Origin: DASQFI01 sp035633215
Lineage (GTDB): Bacteria; Acidobacteriota; Vicinamibacteria; Vicinamibacterales; SCN-69-37
Assembly (NCBI GenBank): GCA_035633215.1
Contig: DASQFI010000074.1
Location: 1 to 64,000, forward strand
Direction: 5' to 3'
Length of the DNA stretch: 64,000 nt
Below the pieces are notes generated by a model. It made no database searches. It saw nothing but the letters and a program-made list of their open reading frames with translations, and was not told the DNA's origin. Shown here piece by piece: positions 26,087 through 34,052 of this stretch. Positions within the stretch are counted from its first letter, which is position 1. Every line of letters begins with the position of its first letter. The translations under genes were made by a program, and so were the position numbers.

Positions 26087-27160
26087 TCAGGCCTCCGGAA
26101 TGAGCACGATGCGGCGTCGAACCCCGCCGTGATGCAGCTCCACGAACACGTCGTTGATCGCCTCGAGCGGACGGCGCTCGATGAAGGGCTCGAGCGCGAT
26201 TCGCCCGGAGAGCACCAAATCGACGATGGCGGGATAGTGTTCGGGAAGGCAGCCCCAGTTGCCCTGCGCCACGGCGTCGAACGCCATCAGGTTCGAGAGC
26301 CGAACCTCGACCGGCTTGGCCGTGTACCCGACCACCATGAGCGCGCCGCCAGGTCCGAGCAGGCCAAATGCCAACGCCTGTCCGGCGGGGTGGCCCGAGG
26401 CTTCGAAGATCTTCGTCCGCCAGCTTGGCGTGCGGTGCGCGTCGGCGAACGCGCGGATCGTGCGGCGAAGGGACTTGGCATCGGCCTGCGAAGAGTTCAG
26501 CGTCAGCGCGGCCCCATGTCTGGAGATGTGCGACAGCCGCTCGTCGTCGACGTCGATGGCGACCACTGCCGCGCCCAGCGCTGCGGAGATCTGCACGCCA
26601 AACCCGCCGATGCCACCCGCGCCGACCCAGACAGCGACGTCGCCCTTAGCGAGGCCGCTCCGCACGATAGCTTGATACGGCGTTGAGACCGCGTCGGCGA
26701 TCACCGACAGCGCCGCGAGATCGACGCCGGCCCGGTTGACACCAGCATCCGACAGATCCGGCACGGGACAGAGCCCGCGCGCCGGGACCCGCACGTGCGT
26801 TCCGAATCCTCCATCGACGTCGTTGCCCGGGAACACCTGCGTCGGACAGATCTGACCGCGACCGGCGCGACATGCCGCGCACTCCCCGCAGGGAAGGACG
26901 GCGGGCACCACGACCGCTCGACCGAGCCAGCGCTCGGCCGCGGCGCCGGCATCGACGACGGTGCCGCTGATCTCGTGGCCGAGCGTCAACGGAAACGGGT
27001 GTCGCGTGGGCACACCCTCATAGAAGAACCCCAGATCTGTGTGGCACACGCCGCACGCGGCCGTTTGGACGATCACCTCGCCGGGACCAGGCCTTTCGTC
27101 GCGGCTCTGACGGACCATCGGCTGACCGGGTTCGGTGACGACCCACGAGGCTACTCGCAC
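26087..27160 (-). CDS. had: 6-hydroxycyclohex-1-ene-1-carbonyl-CoA dehydrogenase
   Basis: A 357-residue zinc-dependent medium-chain dehydrogenase that oxidises the hydroxy-CoA ester to the 6-oxo compound with NAD+. The GTG at 27160 is preferred because AGGAGG lies five bases before it; a GTG five codons upstream has no such site. Motifs: catalytic zinc region CGVCHTDLGFFYEGVPTRHP with GHEISG, structural zinc CGECAACRAGRGQIC, and the nucleotide loop VGAGGIGGFG. The ending GVRRRIVLIP is typical of Had. First gene of the operon, with a sigma-54-like site 48 bases before the predicted leader end. Confidence 0.93.
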   Translation of the reverse strand: MRVASWVVTEPGQPMVRQSRDERPGPGEVIVQTAACGVCHTDLGFFYEGVPTRHPFPLTLGHEISGTVVDAGAAAERWLGRAVVVPAVLPCGECAACRAGRGQICPTQVFPGNDVDGGFGTHVRVPARGLCPVPDLSDAGVNRAGVDLAALSVIADAVSTPYQAIVRSGLAKGDVAVWVGAGGIGGFGVQISAALGAAVVAIDVDDERLSHISRHGAALTLNSSQADAKSLRRTIRAFADAHRTPSWRTKIFEASGHPAGQALAFGLLGPGGALMVVGYTAKPVEVRLSNLMAFDAVAQGNWGCLPEHYPAIVDLVLSGRIALEPFIERRPLEAINDVFVELHHGGVRRRIVLIPEA

Positions 27161-27327
27161 GCTCGCCTCCTGCACAGAGAGAAACAGATACTCCTGGATC
27201 GATATCTGCGTGTCATCGTGCAGGAACCGTGCCTGGGCTCCACCCGCGGGAGCTTTGCTCCGAACACTCGACTGGACCGAATCCCAGCCGCCGACGATTC
27301 CTCAGGCCTGTGAAATAATCCGCGGAC
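27161..27327. other. divergent control region between the bcr operon and the 11-heme cytochrome operon
   Basis: A 167-base spacer serving had (minus) and the multiheme cytochrome (plus). It contains the minus-strand sigma-54-like site at 27219-27235. On the plus strand, an A/T-rich box TGAAATAAT (27311-27319) lies about nine bases before the GTG at 27328, so the plus-strand transcript could be leaderless or have a very short leader. No ribosome binding site precedes that GTG. Confidence 0.45.
27219..27235 (-). promoter_or_regulatory. sigma-54-like promoter of the had-oah-dch-bcrCBAD operon
   Basis: Read on the minus strand the site is CAGGCACGGTTCCTGCA. Against YTGGCACG-N4-TTGCW it has correct GG/GC spacing and the GGCACG block, with two mismatches (A for T next to GG, C for T in the -12 block). 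The predicted start near 27208 gives a 48-base leader to the GTG at 27160. Confidence 0.55.
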
Positions 27328-28605
27328 GTGCCCGCAACGTCACGCTTCGTGCTCGGTCAGATTCTGGGCACGGCCTTCGTTGCCGTCATGGGAACGGCCG
27401 TGCCGGTTCTGGCGCAGAAGGCCGCGGGGCCTCCCAACGACACCTGCCTTGCGTGTCACGGTGACGCCGACGCCAAATCCGGCACAGGCAAGTCCGTCGC
27501 CGTCGATGCAAAGAAATTTGCGCAGTCGGTCCACGGCGGCCTCGGCCTCGACTGCGTGGCGTGCCACACCGATCTCGCAGAGACGACCGAGTTCCCGCAC
27601 GCCGAGAAGCTGGCGCGGGTCACCTGCGCGACCTGCCACGACCAGGCGTCGGCCGCGTTCGACACGAGCATCCACGCGCAGGCCCGGCGACAGACGCCGG
27701 GGAGCGTGGCGCCGACGTGCGTCGACTGCCACACCACGCACGAGATCCGGTCGGCCAAGGACCCTGAATCGCGAACCTATCCGCTGAACCTGCCGGACAC
27801 GTGTGGCCGTTGTCACGGCGACCCGTCGATCATCCAGCAGGGCGGAATTCGCGCCGGCAACGTCGCCAATCTCTATCGCGACAGCATTCACGGGAAGGCG
27901 ATCAGTCGCAGCGGCCTGCTGGTCGCGGCCAACTGCACGTCGTGCCACGGCGGCCACGAGATCCGGCCCAAGGCCGACGCGCAGAGCCGCGTGCATCGCG
28001 CGAACGTCCCGTCCACCTGCGGCGCGTGCCACGCCGGCATCAAGACGCAGTACGACGCCGGCGTCCACGGTCAGGCGCTCGCCAAGGGCGACGGGCGGGC
28101 GCCCGTGTGCGCCGATTGCCACACGGCGCATCAGATTCAGCGAAGCGACATCGGCTCCTGGCAGCTCGATGTCATTCGCGAGTGCGGCACGTGCCACGCA
28201 GACAAGATCAAGACGTATCGCGACACGTTCCACGGGCAGGTCACGTCGCTGGGCTTCGTGCGGGTGGCGACGTGTTCCAGCTGTCACGGCGCGCATGCGG
28301 TCCATCCCAGGACCGATCCGCGCTCGACGGTGTCGGACGCGCGTCTGCTCGAGACCTGCCGCCAGTGCCATGTGTCGGCCACGTCCGGATTCATCCGGTA
28401 CGATCCGCATGCCGACAAGAACGACCGTGCGCGTAATCCGGTGCTGTTCTATTCCTCGCGGTTCATGACCTGGCTGTTGGCCGGCACGTTCGGGTTTTTC
28501 GGGCTGCACGCGCTGCTCTGGCTGCCGCGCGGCGTCATCGCGCGACGGCAAAAGCGATCCTCCGAATCGTCGCCAGACGCCGGGCCGGATCAGACGTCAG
28601 GCTGA
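27328..28605 (+). CDS. membrane-anchored 11-heme c-type cytochrome
   Basis: A 425-residue protein with an N-terminal signal (LGQILGTAFVAVMGTAVPVLAQ), eleven CxxCH heme sites (CLACH first, CRQCH last) and a C-terminal anchor helix (FMTWLLAGTFGFFGLHALLW). Many hemes are followed by a second histidine a few residues later (CHGGHE, CHTAHQ, CHGAHA), as in multiheme proteins with bis-histidine ligation. The start is a GTG without ribosome binding site. A cytochrome b and a NapC-like cytochrome follow, so it probably forms the periplasmic electron-accepting part of a quinol-oxidising complex. Partner and direction of flow are inferred. Confidence 0.9.
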   Translation: MPATSRFVLGQILGTAFVAVMGTAVPVLAQKAAGPPNDTCLACHGDADAKSGTGKSVAVDAKKFAQSVHGGLGLDCVACHTDLAETTEFPHAEKLARVTCATCHDQASAAFDTSIHAQARRQTPGSVAPTCVDCHTTHEIRSAKDPESRTYPLNLPDTCGRCHGDPSIIQQGGIRAGNVANLYRDSIHGKAISRSGLLVAANCTSCHGGHEIRPKADAQSRVHRANVPSTCGACHAGIKTQYDAGVHGQALAKGDGRAPVCADCHTAHQIQRSDIGSWQLDVIRECGTCHADKIKTYRDTFHGQVTSLGFVRVATCSSCHGAHAVHPRTDPRSTVSDARLLETCRQCHVSATSGFIRYDPHADKNDRARNPVLFYSSRFMTWLLAGTFGFFGLHALLWLPRGVIARRQKRSSESSPDAGPDQTSG

Positions 28606-28611
28606 ATCGGC

Positions 28612-29436
28612 ATGCCGCAGAGCGATCCCGTCTACCTCCGGCGCTTCGACGCGTTCGACCGCGTGCTGCATGGACTCCTGATGGTGAGCTTCCTCGGCCT
28701 CGCGGCGACGGGTCTGCCGTTGCTTTTCAACGACGAAGCCTGGGCGCGCCGGCTGTCGCGCGTCCTCGGCGGTTTCGAAGTCGCCGGCTGGCTGCACCGC
28801 GTCTCCGCGTTGCTCCTCATCGCCGTCTTCCTGATGCATCTTGGACGGCTGGCGCGGCGGCTCATCAGGCAGCGCGATTTCGGTCTACTGTGGGGCCCGC
28901 GCTCGATGGTGCCGCAGCCCCGCGATCTCCGGGATCTCGTCGGCCACCTCCGCTGGTTCGTCGGGCGCGGACCGCGCCCACGCTTCGACCGCTACACGTA
29001 TTGGGAGAAATTCGACTACTGGGCCGTCTTCTGGGGCATGGCTATCATCGGCGGATCGGGCCTGCTGCTCTGGTTTCCGGAGTTCTTCGCCCGGTTCGTG
29101 CCGGGCTGGGCCTTCAACGTCGCCCTCCTCGTGCACGGCGAGGAGGCGCTGCTCGCCGTCGGTTTCATCTTCACGATCCATTTCTTCAACGGACACCTGC
29201 GGCCCGAGAAGTTCCCGATGGATCCGGTCATCTTCACCGGACGCGTGACGGAAGCGGAAATGCGCGAGGAACGGCCGGACGAATACGCGCGGCTGCGGCG
29301 CGACGCCTCGCTCGACGCGCTGCGCGTCGACCCGCCGCCGGAGTGGCTCGTCCGTCTGGGCCGGGGCATCGCTGCTGTGGCGGTCTCGATCGGACTGACG
29401 CTCGTGGGGCTCATTCTGTATGCTGTGCTCACGTGA
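28612..29436 (+). CDS. cytochrome b subunit of a quinol-cytochrome c module
   Basis: A 274-residue integral membrane protein of the cytochrome b561/thiosulfate-reductase gamma-like type. It has four main helices and candidate heme histidines in FDRVLHGLLMVSFLGL, VSALLLIAVFLMHLGR, VALLVHGEEALLAVGF and IHFFNGHLRPEKFPMD. It starts six bases after the 11-heme cytochrome stop. A C-terminal extra helix (AAVAVSIGLTLVGLILYAVL) is present. It should link the quinone pool to the multiheme subunits on either side. Confidence 0.87.
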   Translation: MPQSDPVYLRRFDAFDRVLHGLLMVSFLGLAATGLPLLFNDEAWARRLSRVLGGFEVAGWLHRVSALLLIAVFLMHLGRLARRLIRQRDFGLLWGPRSMVPQPRDLRDLVGHLRWFVGRGPRPRFDRYTYWEKFDYWAVFWGMAIIGGSGLLLWFPEFFARFVPGWAFNVALLVHGEEALLAVGFIFTIHFFNGHLRPEKFPMDPVIFTGRVTEAEMREERPDEYARLRRDASLDALRVDPPPEWLVRLGRGIAAVAVSIGLTLVGLILYAVLT

Positions 29437-29473
29437 ACGGGTGTTCGGAACTTAGGAGACTTGGACCGTACTG

Positions 29474-30829
29474 ATGCGTCTGCCGTTGCCGCATAATCCC
29501 GTCTCGCTCGTCGGCGCGATCTTCGCGACGGCGGGCGGTGTGCTGTTCCTGATCGTCTTTCTGCTCGACCTGTTCGGCCTGCACACGAATCCGTACATGG
29601 GGATCGTTTTCTTCCTGATCCTGCCCGCGGTGTTTGCGTTGGGGCTGATTCTCATTCCGATTGGCGCCTGGCTCGACCGGCGGCGGCAGCGGGCCGGCCG
29701 ACCGGTGCAGTGGCCCCGGCTCGATCTCAACGATTCCCGGCACCGCACCTGGGCGTTCTTCATCGTCGTCATGACGCTCGTCAACATCGTCATCGTCTCG
29801 CTGGCGGCGTATTCAGGCGTGCACTACATGGACTCGGTGGAGTTCTGCGGTCAGGTCTGCCACACGGTCATGGAGCCCGAGTATGCGGCCTACCAGGACA
29901 GCCCGCACTCCCGCGTGACCTGCGTGGGCTGCCACATCGGGCCCGGCGCGCCCTGGTTCGTCCGGTCGAAGCTGTCGGGCACGCGCCAGGTGTTTGCCGT
30001 CACGCTGAACACGTTCTCGCGTCCGATACCGTCGCCCGTCCACAACCTCAGACCTGCGCGCGAGACCTGCGAGCAGTGCCACTGGCCGGAGAAGTTCCAC
30101 GGCGACAAGGTGAAGGTCATCCGTGAGTACGCCGAGGACGAGAAGAACACCGAAAGCTCGACGACGCTGCAGATTCATGTCGGCGGAGGAAGCGATCGGC
30201 TGGGCATCGCGACAGGCATTCACTGGCACATGAACCTCGCCAACGAAATCGAGTACATCGCCACCGACGAGAAGCGCCTGGTGATTCCCTGGGTCAGGCT
30301 GAAGGATCGGTACGGCAACGTCCGGGAGTACCAGGTTGACGGCGTGACGCCGGAGGACCTGGCCAAGGGCGAGCGGCGTCGCATGGACTGCGTCGACTGT
30401 CACAACCGGCCGAGCCACCGGTTCGACGCCACGGCCGACAAGGCGGTGAACCGCGCGCTTTCGATGAGCGAGATGCCCTCGACGCTGCCGTTTATCAAGC
30501 GGGAAGCCACGGCGGCGCTGAAGGCCACGTACCCGACGCAGACGGCAGCGGCCGACTCGATTGCCGCCAGGCTCCGCGAGTTCTACCGCCTCAACTACAC
30601 CGACATCTACATGGGACGCCGGCAGGAGGTCGAGCGTGCGGTATCAGGCACGCAGCAACTCTACCGGCGGAACATCTTTCCCTCGATGAACATCACCTGG
30701 GGCACCTACGCGAACAACATCGGCCACATGGACTTCCCGGGCTGCTTCCGGTGCCACGACGACAGCCACAAGACGAAAGACGGCAAGACGATCGGGCAGG
30801 ACTGCGCGCTCTGCCACAGCATCCAGTAG
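29474..30829 (+). CDS. NapC/NirT-like membrane multiheme cytochrome c
   Basis: A 451-residue protein with two N-terminal membrane segments (about 11-32 and 40-62) and a third near residue 95 (FFIVVMTLVNIVIVSLAAYS). Its periplasmic domain carries five CxxCH sites (CVGCH, CEQCH, CVDCH, CFRCH, CALCH) plus one CGQVCH with three residues between the cysteines. The segment EFCGQVCHTVMEPEYAAYQD is typical of NapC/NirT-like quinol dehydrogenases. Third gene of the operon, so it may form with the two upstream genes a complex analogous to the Cbc cytochrome complexes of Geobacter. The three-residue heme spacing needs biochemical proof. Confidence 0.88.
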   Translation: MRLPLPHNPVSLVGAIFATAGGVLFLIVFLLDLFGLHTNPYMGIVFFLILPAVFALGLILIPIGAWLDRRRQRAGRPVQWPRLDLNDSRHRTWAFFIVVMTLVNIVIVSLAAYSGVHYMDSVEFCGQVCHTVMEPEYAAYQDSPHSRVTCVGCHIGPGAPWFVRSKLSGTRQVFAVTLNTFSRPIPSPVHNLRPARETCEQCHWPEKFHGDKVKVIREYAEDEKNTESSTTLQIHVGGGSDRLGIATGIHWHMNLANEIEYIATDEKRLVIPWVRLKDRYGNVREYQVDGVTPEDLAKGERRRMDCVDCHNRPSHRFDATADKAVNRALSMSEMPSTLPFIKREATAALKATYPTQTAAADSIAARLREFYRLNYTDIYMGRRQEVERAVSGTQQLYRRNIFPSMNITWGTYANNIGHMDFPGCFRCHDDSHKTKDGKTIGQDCALCHSIQ

Positions 30830-30918
30830 CCGGCTGACATGACCCCGGGTGGCCGCGTGAATTTTCCCGACGGGCCACTCGTCCTTCTTGCTGGCCCCGG
30901 CACGGCCGCGGTCGCCCC

Positions 30919-30935
30919 GTGGCACCTTCCTTGCG
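30919..30935 (+). promoter_or_regulatory. sigma-54 promoter of the orphan permease gene
   Basis: GTGGCACCTTCCTTGCG matches the RpoN consensus with intact TGGCAC and TTGC blocks and correct spacing. A start near 30946 gives a 50-base leader that contains the AGGAGG of the gene at 30996. Confidence 0.72.
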
Positions 30936-30995
30936 GTATGCACCGGACGGCTCGACAGGCTCGCACGACCCCCGGTGTTCCCTCAGGAGGACCTC

Positions 30996-33425
30996 ATGTG
31001 GCGCGACTTCCGGTACGCCGCTCGATCGCTCCGGCACAGTCCCACGTTTGCGCTGGCAGCCACGCTCGCGCTCGGCCTCGCCATCGGCGCGAATGCCACC
31101 ATCTTCAGCCTCGTCGACGGCCTCTGGTTCCGTCCCTCAGGTTTCACCAACGTCGATCGCAGCGTACGGATCTTCTCGACCACCGAAACCAGCCGCCAGG
31201 GACGCTGGTCGTTCCCTGAATACCTGGCCCTTCGAGACGGCACGACGTCGTTTTCCGGCGTGACGGCGTGCGGGCGCCGCGGCACGTTCTTCCCCACTGA
31301 ATCAGGCGGCCAGGAGCTGACGCTTCTGAACGTCGTGTCGCTCGATTTCTTTGAGGCACTCGGCATCGTCCCGGCGCACGGCCGGGTGTTCGGGTCCGGC
31401 GACGAGGCCGCGCTCGAAATACAGCCCGGCGTTGTGCTAGGACATGCGTTCTGGCGGCGACGCTTCGGCGGCGATCCGGCCGTTGTCGGCCGGACCGTCC
31501 GGATCGGCGCCGGCACGCCCGTCCTTGTGACGATCCTCGGCGTGCTGCCAGCGTCGTTCCGCGAGCTGGACGCTGCGACCGACCGCGATCTCTGGGTCCC
31601 GCCCGTCACTTGGCGGCGCATGGGGAATGCGGAGGATTTCCAGAACCGTGCGTTCAGGTGGTTCGACGTCGTCGCCATCAGGCGCGCGGACGTCAGCGTG
31701 GGCGCAGCCGATGCGGAGGTACGGGCGCTGGCGGCCGCGTTCGCGCGCGAGTTCCCCGCCATGAGCGCGGGTCGATCGGCGCGGGCCATCTCGGACTTCG
31801 ACTACCGCACGGAATCGGGCGGGACGAACGCGATGGCGCTCATCGCGCTCGTGCTCTTCGTCGCACTGATCACGTGCGTCAACGTCGCCAACCTCATGCT
31901 GTCGCGCGCGGCAAGCCAGAGCCGCGAGTTGGCAGTGCGCGTGGCGCTCGGCGCGGGACGGCGGCAGCTCTTGCGCCAGACGATCGCCGAGAGCGCGCTG
32001 CTTGGGGCGGCCGGCACGGGGGCGGGCCTGCTGGTGGCGATGTGGCTGATTCGCCTGCTGCCGGTGCTGGTCGTCCAGCCGCCGGGTTTCCGATCGTTTC
32101 TCTGGTTCGGCGTCGACGGCCGGGTGCTCGCATTCACCTTCGTCGCCGCCATGGCCATCACGCTGTTGGCCGCCCTGGCGCCCGCCTGGGCGATCGCTCG
32201 CGGCAACGTCGGGGCGCTCATCAAGACCGGACCGACGATGGCGGGCCCGGGGCGGCGTGGAGGCCGGCTCGGCAGCGTGCTGGTGGTGGCGCAGGTGGCC
32301 GTATCGCTCGCATTGCTGTCGTCAGCCGGGGTGCTCGCCCGGAGCTTTGTCGAAACGGGGCGGGCGGACCTCGGCTTCGCGCGCCGGCCTTTGCTCACCG
32401 CCTGGGTCGCTTCCGGATCGCTGCCGCCCGCGACGACGGAACTCGCCGTTCAACGCCTCTCGGCGTTGCCCGGCGTAAGGGCGGTTGCCATCGCGATCCG
32501 CGCGCCGCTCAGCCTCTCGGGCGGCGGGCTGGCGCAGCGCGTGCAGGTTCCGGGAGGAAGCACGCCGGCCGCCGGAGAAAGCCCCGACGTCAAGTACGGC
32601 GCGGTGAGCGCCGACTATTTCGACATCATGGGGATCCGCATCGCCGAGGGCCGCGCGTTCACGAATGACGACGAACGTCCGGGCGAGCCGGTGGTCGTCA
32701 TCAGCGAGCAGTTCGCGGCGAGGTTCTTCGCGGGCCACGGAAGCCTCGGCAAAGTCGTGCGGCTTGGTGGTCCGGAGGGCGTCGAACATCGCGTCGTCGG
32801 CGTCGCACGCAACGCCGTGATCAACCGCATCGGCGAAGCGCCGGAACCCTATTTCTACGTGCCGTACCGGCGCGGCACCTACGGCGAACTGACGTTCCTG
32901 CTCGACACGACGCGAGACGGGGCGGTCGCGGCGACGGCGGTGCGAGAGACGCTGAAACAGATCGACCCGCGGCTCGAGCCCAGGCAGCTCGTGACGATGG
33001 ATCAGTACCTCCGCTTCTCGGCGAGCGACTATCAAGCGACGGCGGTGCTGGCGACGGCGCTCGGAGTCGTCGGGCTGCTGCTCACGGCGGTGGGCGTGTA
33101 TGGCGTCATCGCGTATCGCACCACGCGCCGCACGAGAGAAATCGGCCTCCGTATGGCGCTCGGCGCGACGCGGCGACAAGTCCTGGGGCTCGTGATCGGC
33201 GAAGGCGGACGGTTGGTGCTTCGCGGTCTGGTCATCGGGCTGCCGGCGGCGCTCCTGACGACGCGTCTCATTCGATCGCTGCTGTTCGGTGTCCAGCCGT
33301 GGGACGCGACCGCGTTCGGCGGTGCGACGACGCTCCTGGTGGTCACCGTCATTACGGCGACGCTCGTGCCGGCCTGGCGGGCGACGCGCGTCACGCCGTC
33401 CATGGCGCTGCGGGAAACCCGGTAG
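30996..33425 (+). CDS. acidobacterial duplicated orphan permease (ADOP, FtsX/MacB-type)
   Basis: An 809-residue ABC-transporter permease without an adjacent ATPase. The ATG at 30996 has AGGAGG five bases upstream. It consists of two tandem MacB_PCD-FtsX units: helix near residue 20 (FALAATLALGLAIGANATIF), periplasmic domain, three helices (around 285, 335 and 385), then a second periplasmic domain and a final three-helix FtsX unit ending in VTPSMALRET. The conserved LRVALGAGRRQLL and LRMALGATRRQVL signatures mark both halves. These genes are highly expanded in Acidobacteria; function is largely unknown. Confidence 0.92.
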   Translation: MWRDFRYAARSLRHSPTFALAATLALGLAIGANATIFSLVDGLWFRPSGFTNVDRSVRIFSTTETSRQGRWSFPEYLALRDGTTSFSGVTACGRRGTFFPTESGGQELTLLNVVSLDFFEALGIVPAHGRVFGSGDEAALEIQPGVVLGHAFWRRRFGGDPAVVGRTVRIGAGTPVLVTILGVLPASFRELDAATDRDLWVPPVTWRRMGNAEDFQNRAFRWFDVVAIRRADVSVGAADAEVRALAAAFAREFPAMSAGRSARAISDFDYRTESGGTNAMALIALVLFVALITCVNVANLMLSRAASQSRELAVRVALGAGRRQLLRQTIAESALLGAAGTGAGLLVAMWLIRLLPVLVVQPPGFRSFLWFGVDGRVLAFTFVAAMAITLLAALAPAWAIARGNVGALIKTGPTMAGPGRRGGRLGSVLVVAQVAVSLALLSSAGVLARSFVETGRADLGFARRPLLTAWVASGSLPPATTELAVQRLSALPGVRAVAIAIRAPLSLSGGGLAQRVQVPGGSTPAAGESPDVKYGAVSADYFDIMGIRIAEGRAFTNDDERPGEPVVVISEQFAARFFAGHGSLGKVVRLGGPEGVEHRVVGVARNAVINRIGEAPEPYFYVPYRRGTYGELTFLLDTTRDGAVAATAVRETLKQIDPRLEPRQLVTMDQYLRFSASDYQATAVLATALGVVGLLLTAVGVYGVIAYRTTRRTREIGLRMALGATRRQVLGLVIGEGGRLVLRGLVIGLPAALLTTRLIRSLLFGVQPWDATAFGGATTLLVVTVITATLVPAWRATRVTPSMALRETR

Positions 33426-33452
33426 CCGGACGAGCGCATCGACCCCGCGCGC

Positions 33453-33540
33453 TGAAAACTGCTCGCCTGTGGGGAAAACCCCCCGGCTGGCGCACGCAGC
33501 GCCTTCGGATTTCCGCAGTTTTGCGGCGAGTTCCTATCCG
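33453..33540 (+). promoter_or_regulatory. candidate structured leader upstream of the tetraheme cytochrome gene
   Basis: Three short perfect hairpins occur in a row: GGGG-AAAA-CCCC (33471-33482), GGCGC-ACGCA-GCGCC (33489-33503) and CGGA-TT-TCCG (33506-33515). Two longer pairings around them exclude one another: AAAACTGC with GCAGTTTT (33455-33462 with 33515-33522), and GCTCGCC with GGCGAGT (33461-33467 with 33525-33531). Mutually exclusive stems are a hallmark of switches, but the region could equally be a terminator of the permease gene. No known riboswitch core was recognised. Confidence 0.35.
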
Positions 33541-33584
33541 GAGGGTCCGGCAGCACGGGCAGAGCTCTTGCACAAGGCGGAGCC

Positions 33585-34046
33585 GTGCGTGAACGGTTTC
33601 GCCATGTCGAGCACGTGTTTCGCGCCGCTCTGCTGTTTGTCGGCGGCTTCGCGCTGTTTCTGGTTGTCCGCTGGGCGCTCGTTCCCGCCGACTTCGGAGT
33701 GTACGGGTTCTATCGTGCCGGCGCGCTGGCCGACAATCAGGCGCTGCCGCTACGGTATGCGGGTCAGGCGCCGTGCCTCGACTGCCATGCCGACGTCGCC
33801 GAAACGCGCAAGGACAGCCGGCACGCCAGGATCAACTGCGAAGCCTGCCATGGTCCCCTCGCGCGTCACGCGACCGGCGACTTCGAGATCAAGCCCAAGG
33901 CGCTGAACCCGCGGCTGCTGTGCCTGCAGTGCCACACGCAAGCGCTGGGCAAGCCCGCAACCTTGCCCCAGATCGTCGCGGTCGATCACGCCCCCGAAGG
34001 GCCGTGCATCGCGTGCCACAAGCCACATCGGCCGAAGATCGATTAG
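33585..34046 (+). CDS. membrane-anchored tetraheme cytochrome c
   Basis: A 153-residue protein with an N-terminal signal-anchor (about residues 10-29, VFRAALLFVGGFALFLVVRW) and four CxxCH sites (CLDCH, CEACH, CLQCH, CIACH) with further histidines (DSRHARI, PLARH, VAVDH, KPHRP) as possible distal ligands. The GTG at 33585 has AAGGCGG upstream. The ferredoxin-like and NrfD-like genes follow directly. This trio (tetraheme cytochrome, four-cluster ferredoxin, NrfD) has the composition of the Geobacter Cbc4 complex and suggests a menaquinol-cytochrome c oxidoreductase. Confidence 0.88.
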   Translation: MRERFRHVEHVFRAALLFVGGFALFLVVRWALVPADFGVYGFYRAGALADNQALPLRYAGQAPCLDCHADVAETRKDSRHARINCEACHGPLARHATGDFEIKPKALNPRLLCLQCHTQALGKPATLPQIVAVDHAPEGPCIACHKPHRPKID

Positions 34047-34052
34047 GAACAC

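Noticed and set aside
27194..27210. Plus-strand sigma-54-like CTGGATCGATATCTGCG before the 11-heme cytochrome
   Set aside because: Too many departures from the consensus in both blocks, and over 100 bases from the gene.
33453..33540. GEMM-type (cyclic di-GMP or cyclic AMP-GMP) riboswitch before the tetraheme cytochrome
   Set aside because: Such switches precede multiheme genes in Geobacter, so I looked for one. The conserved GGGCAAACC and CGCAAAGC cores are absent; only generic hairpins remain.
33556..33572. Sigma-54 site CGGGCAGAGCTCTTGCA upstream of the tetraheme cytochrome
   Set aside because: Spacing is right, but the predicted start at 33583 falls after the ribosome binding site of the GTG at 33585, so it cannot serve that start.
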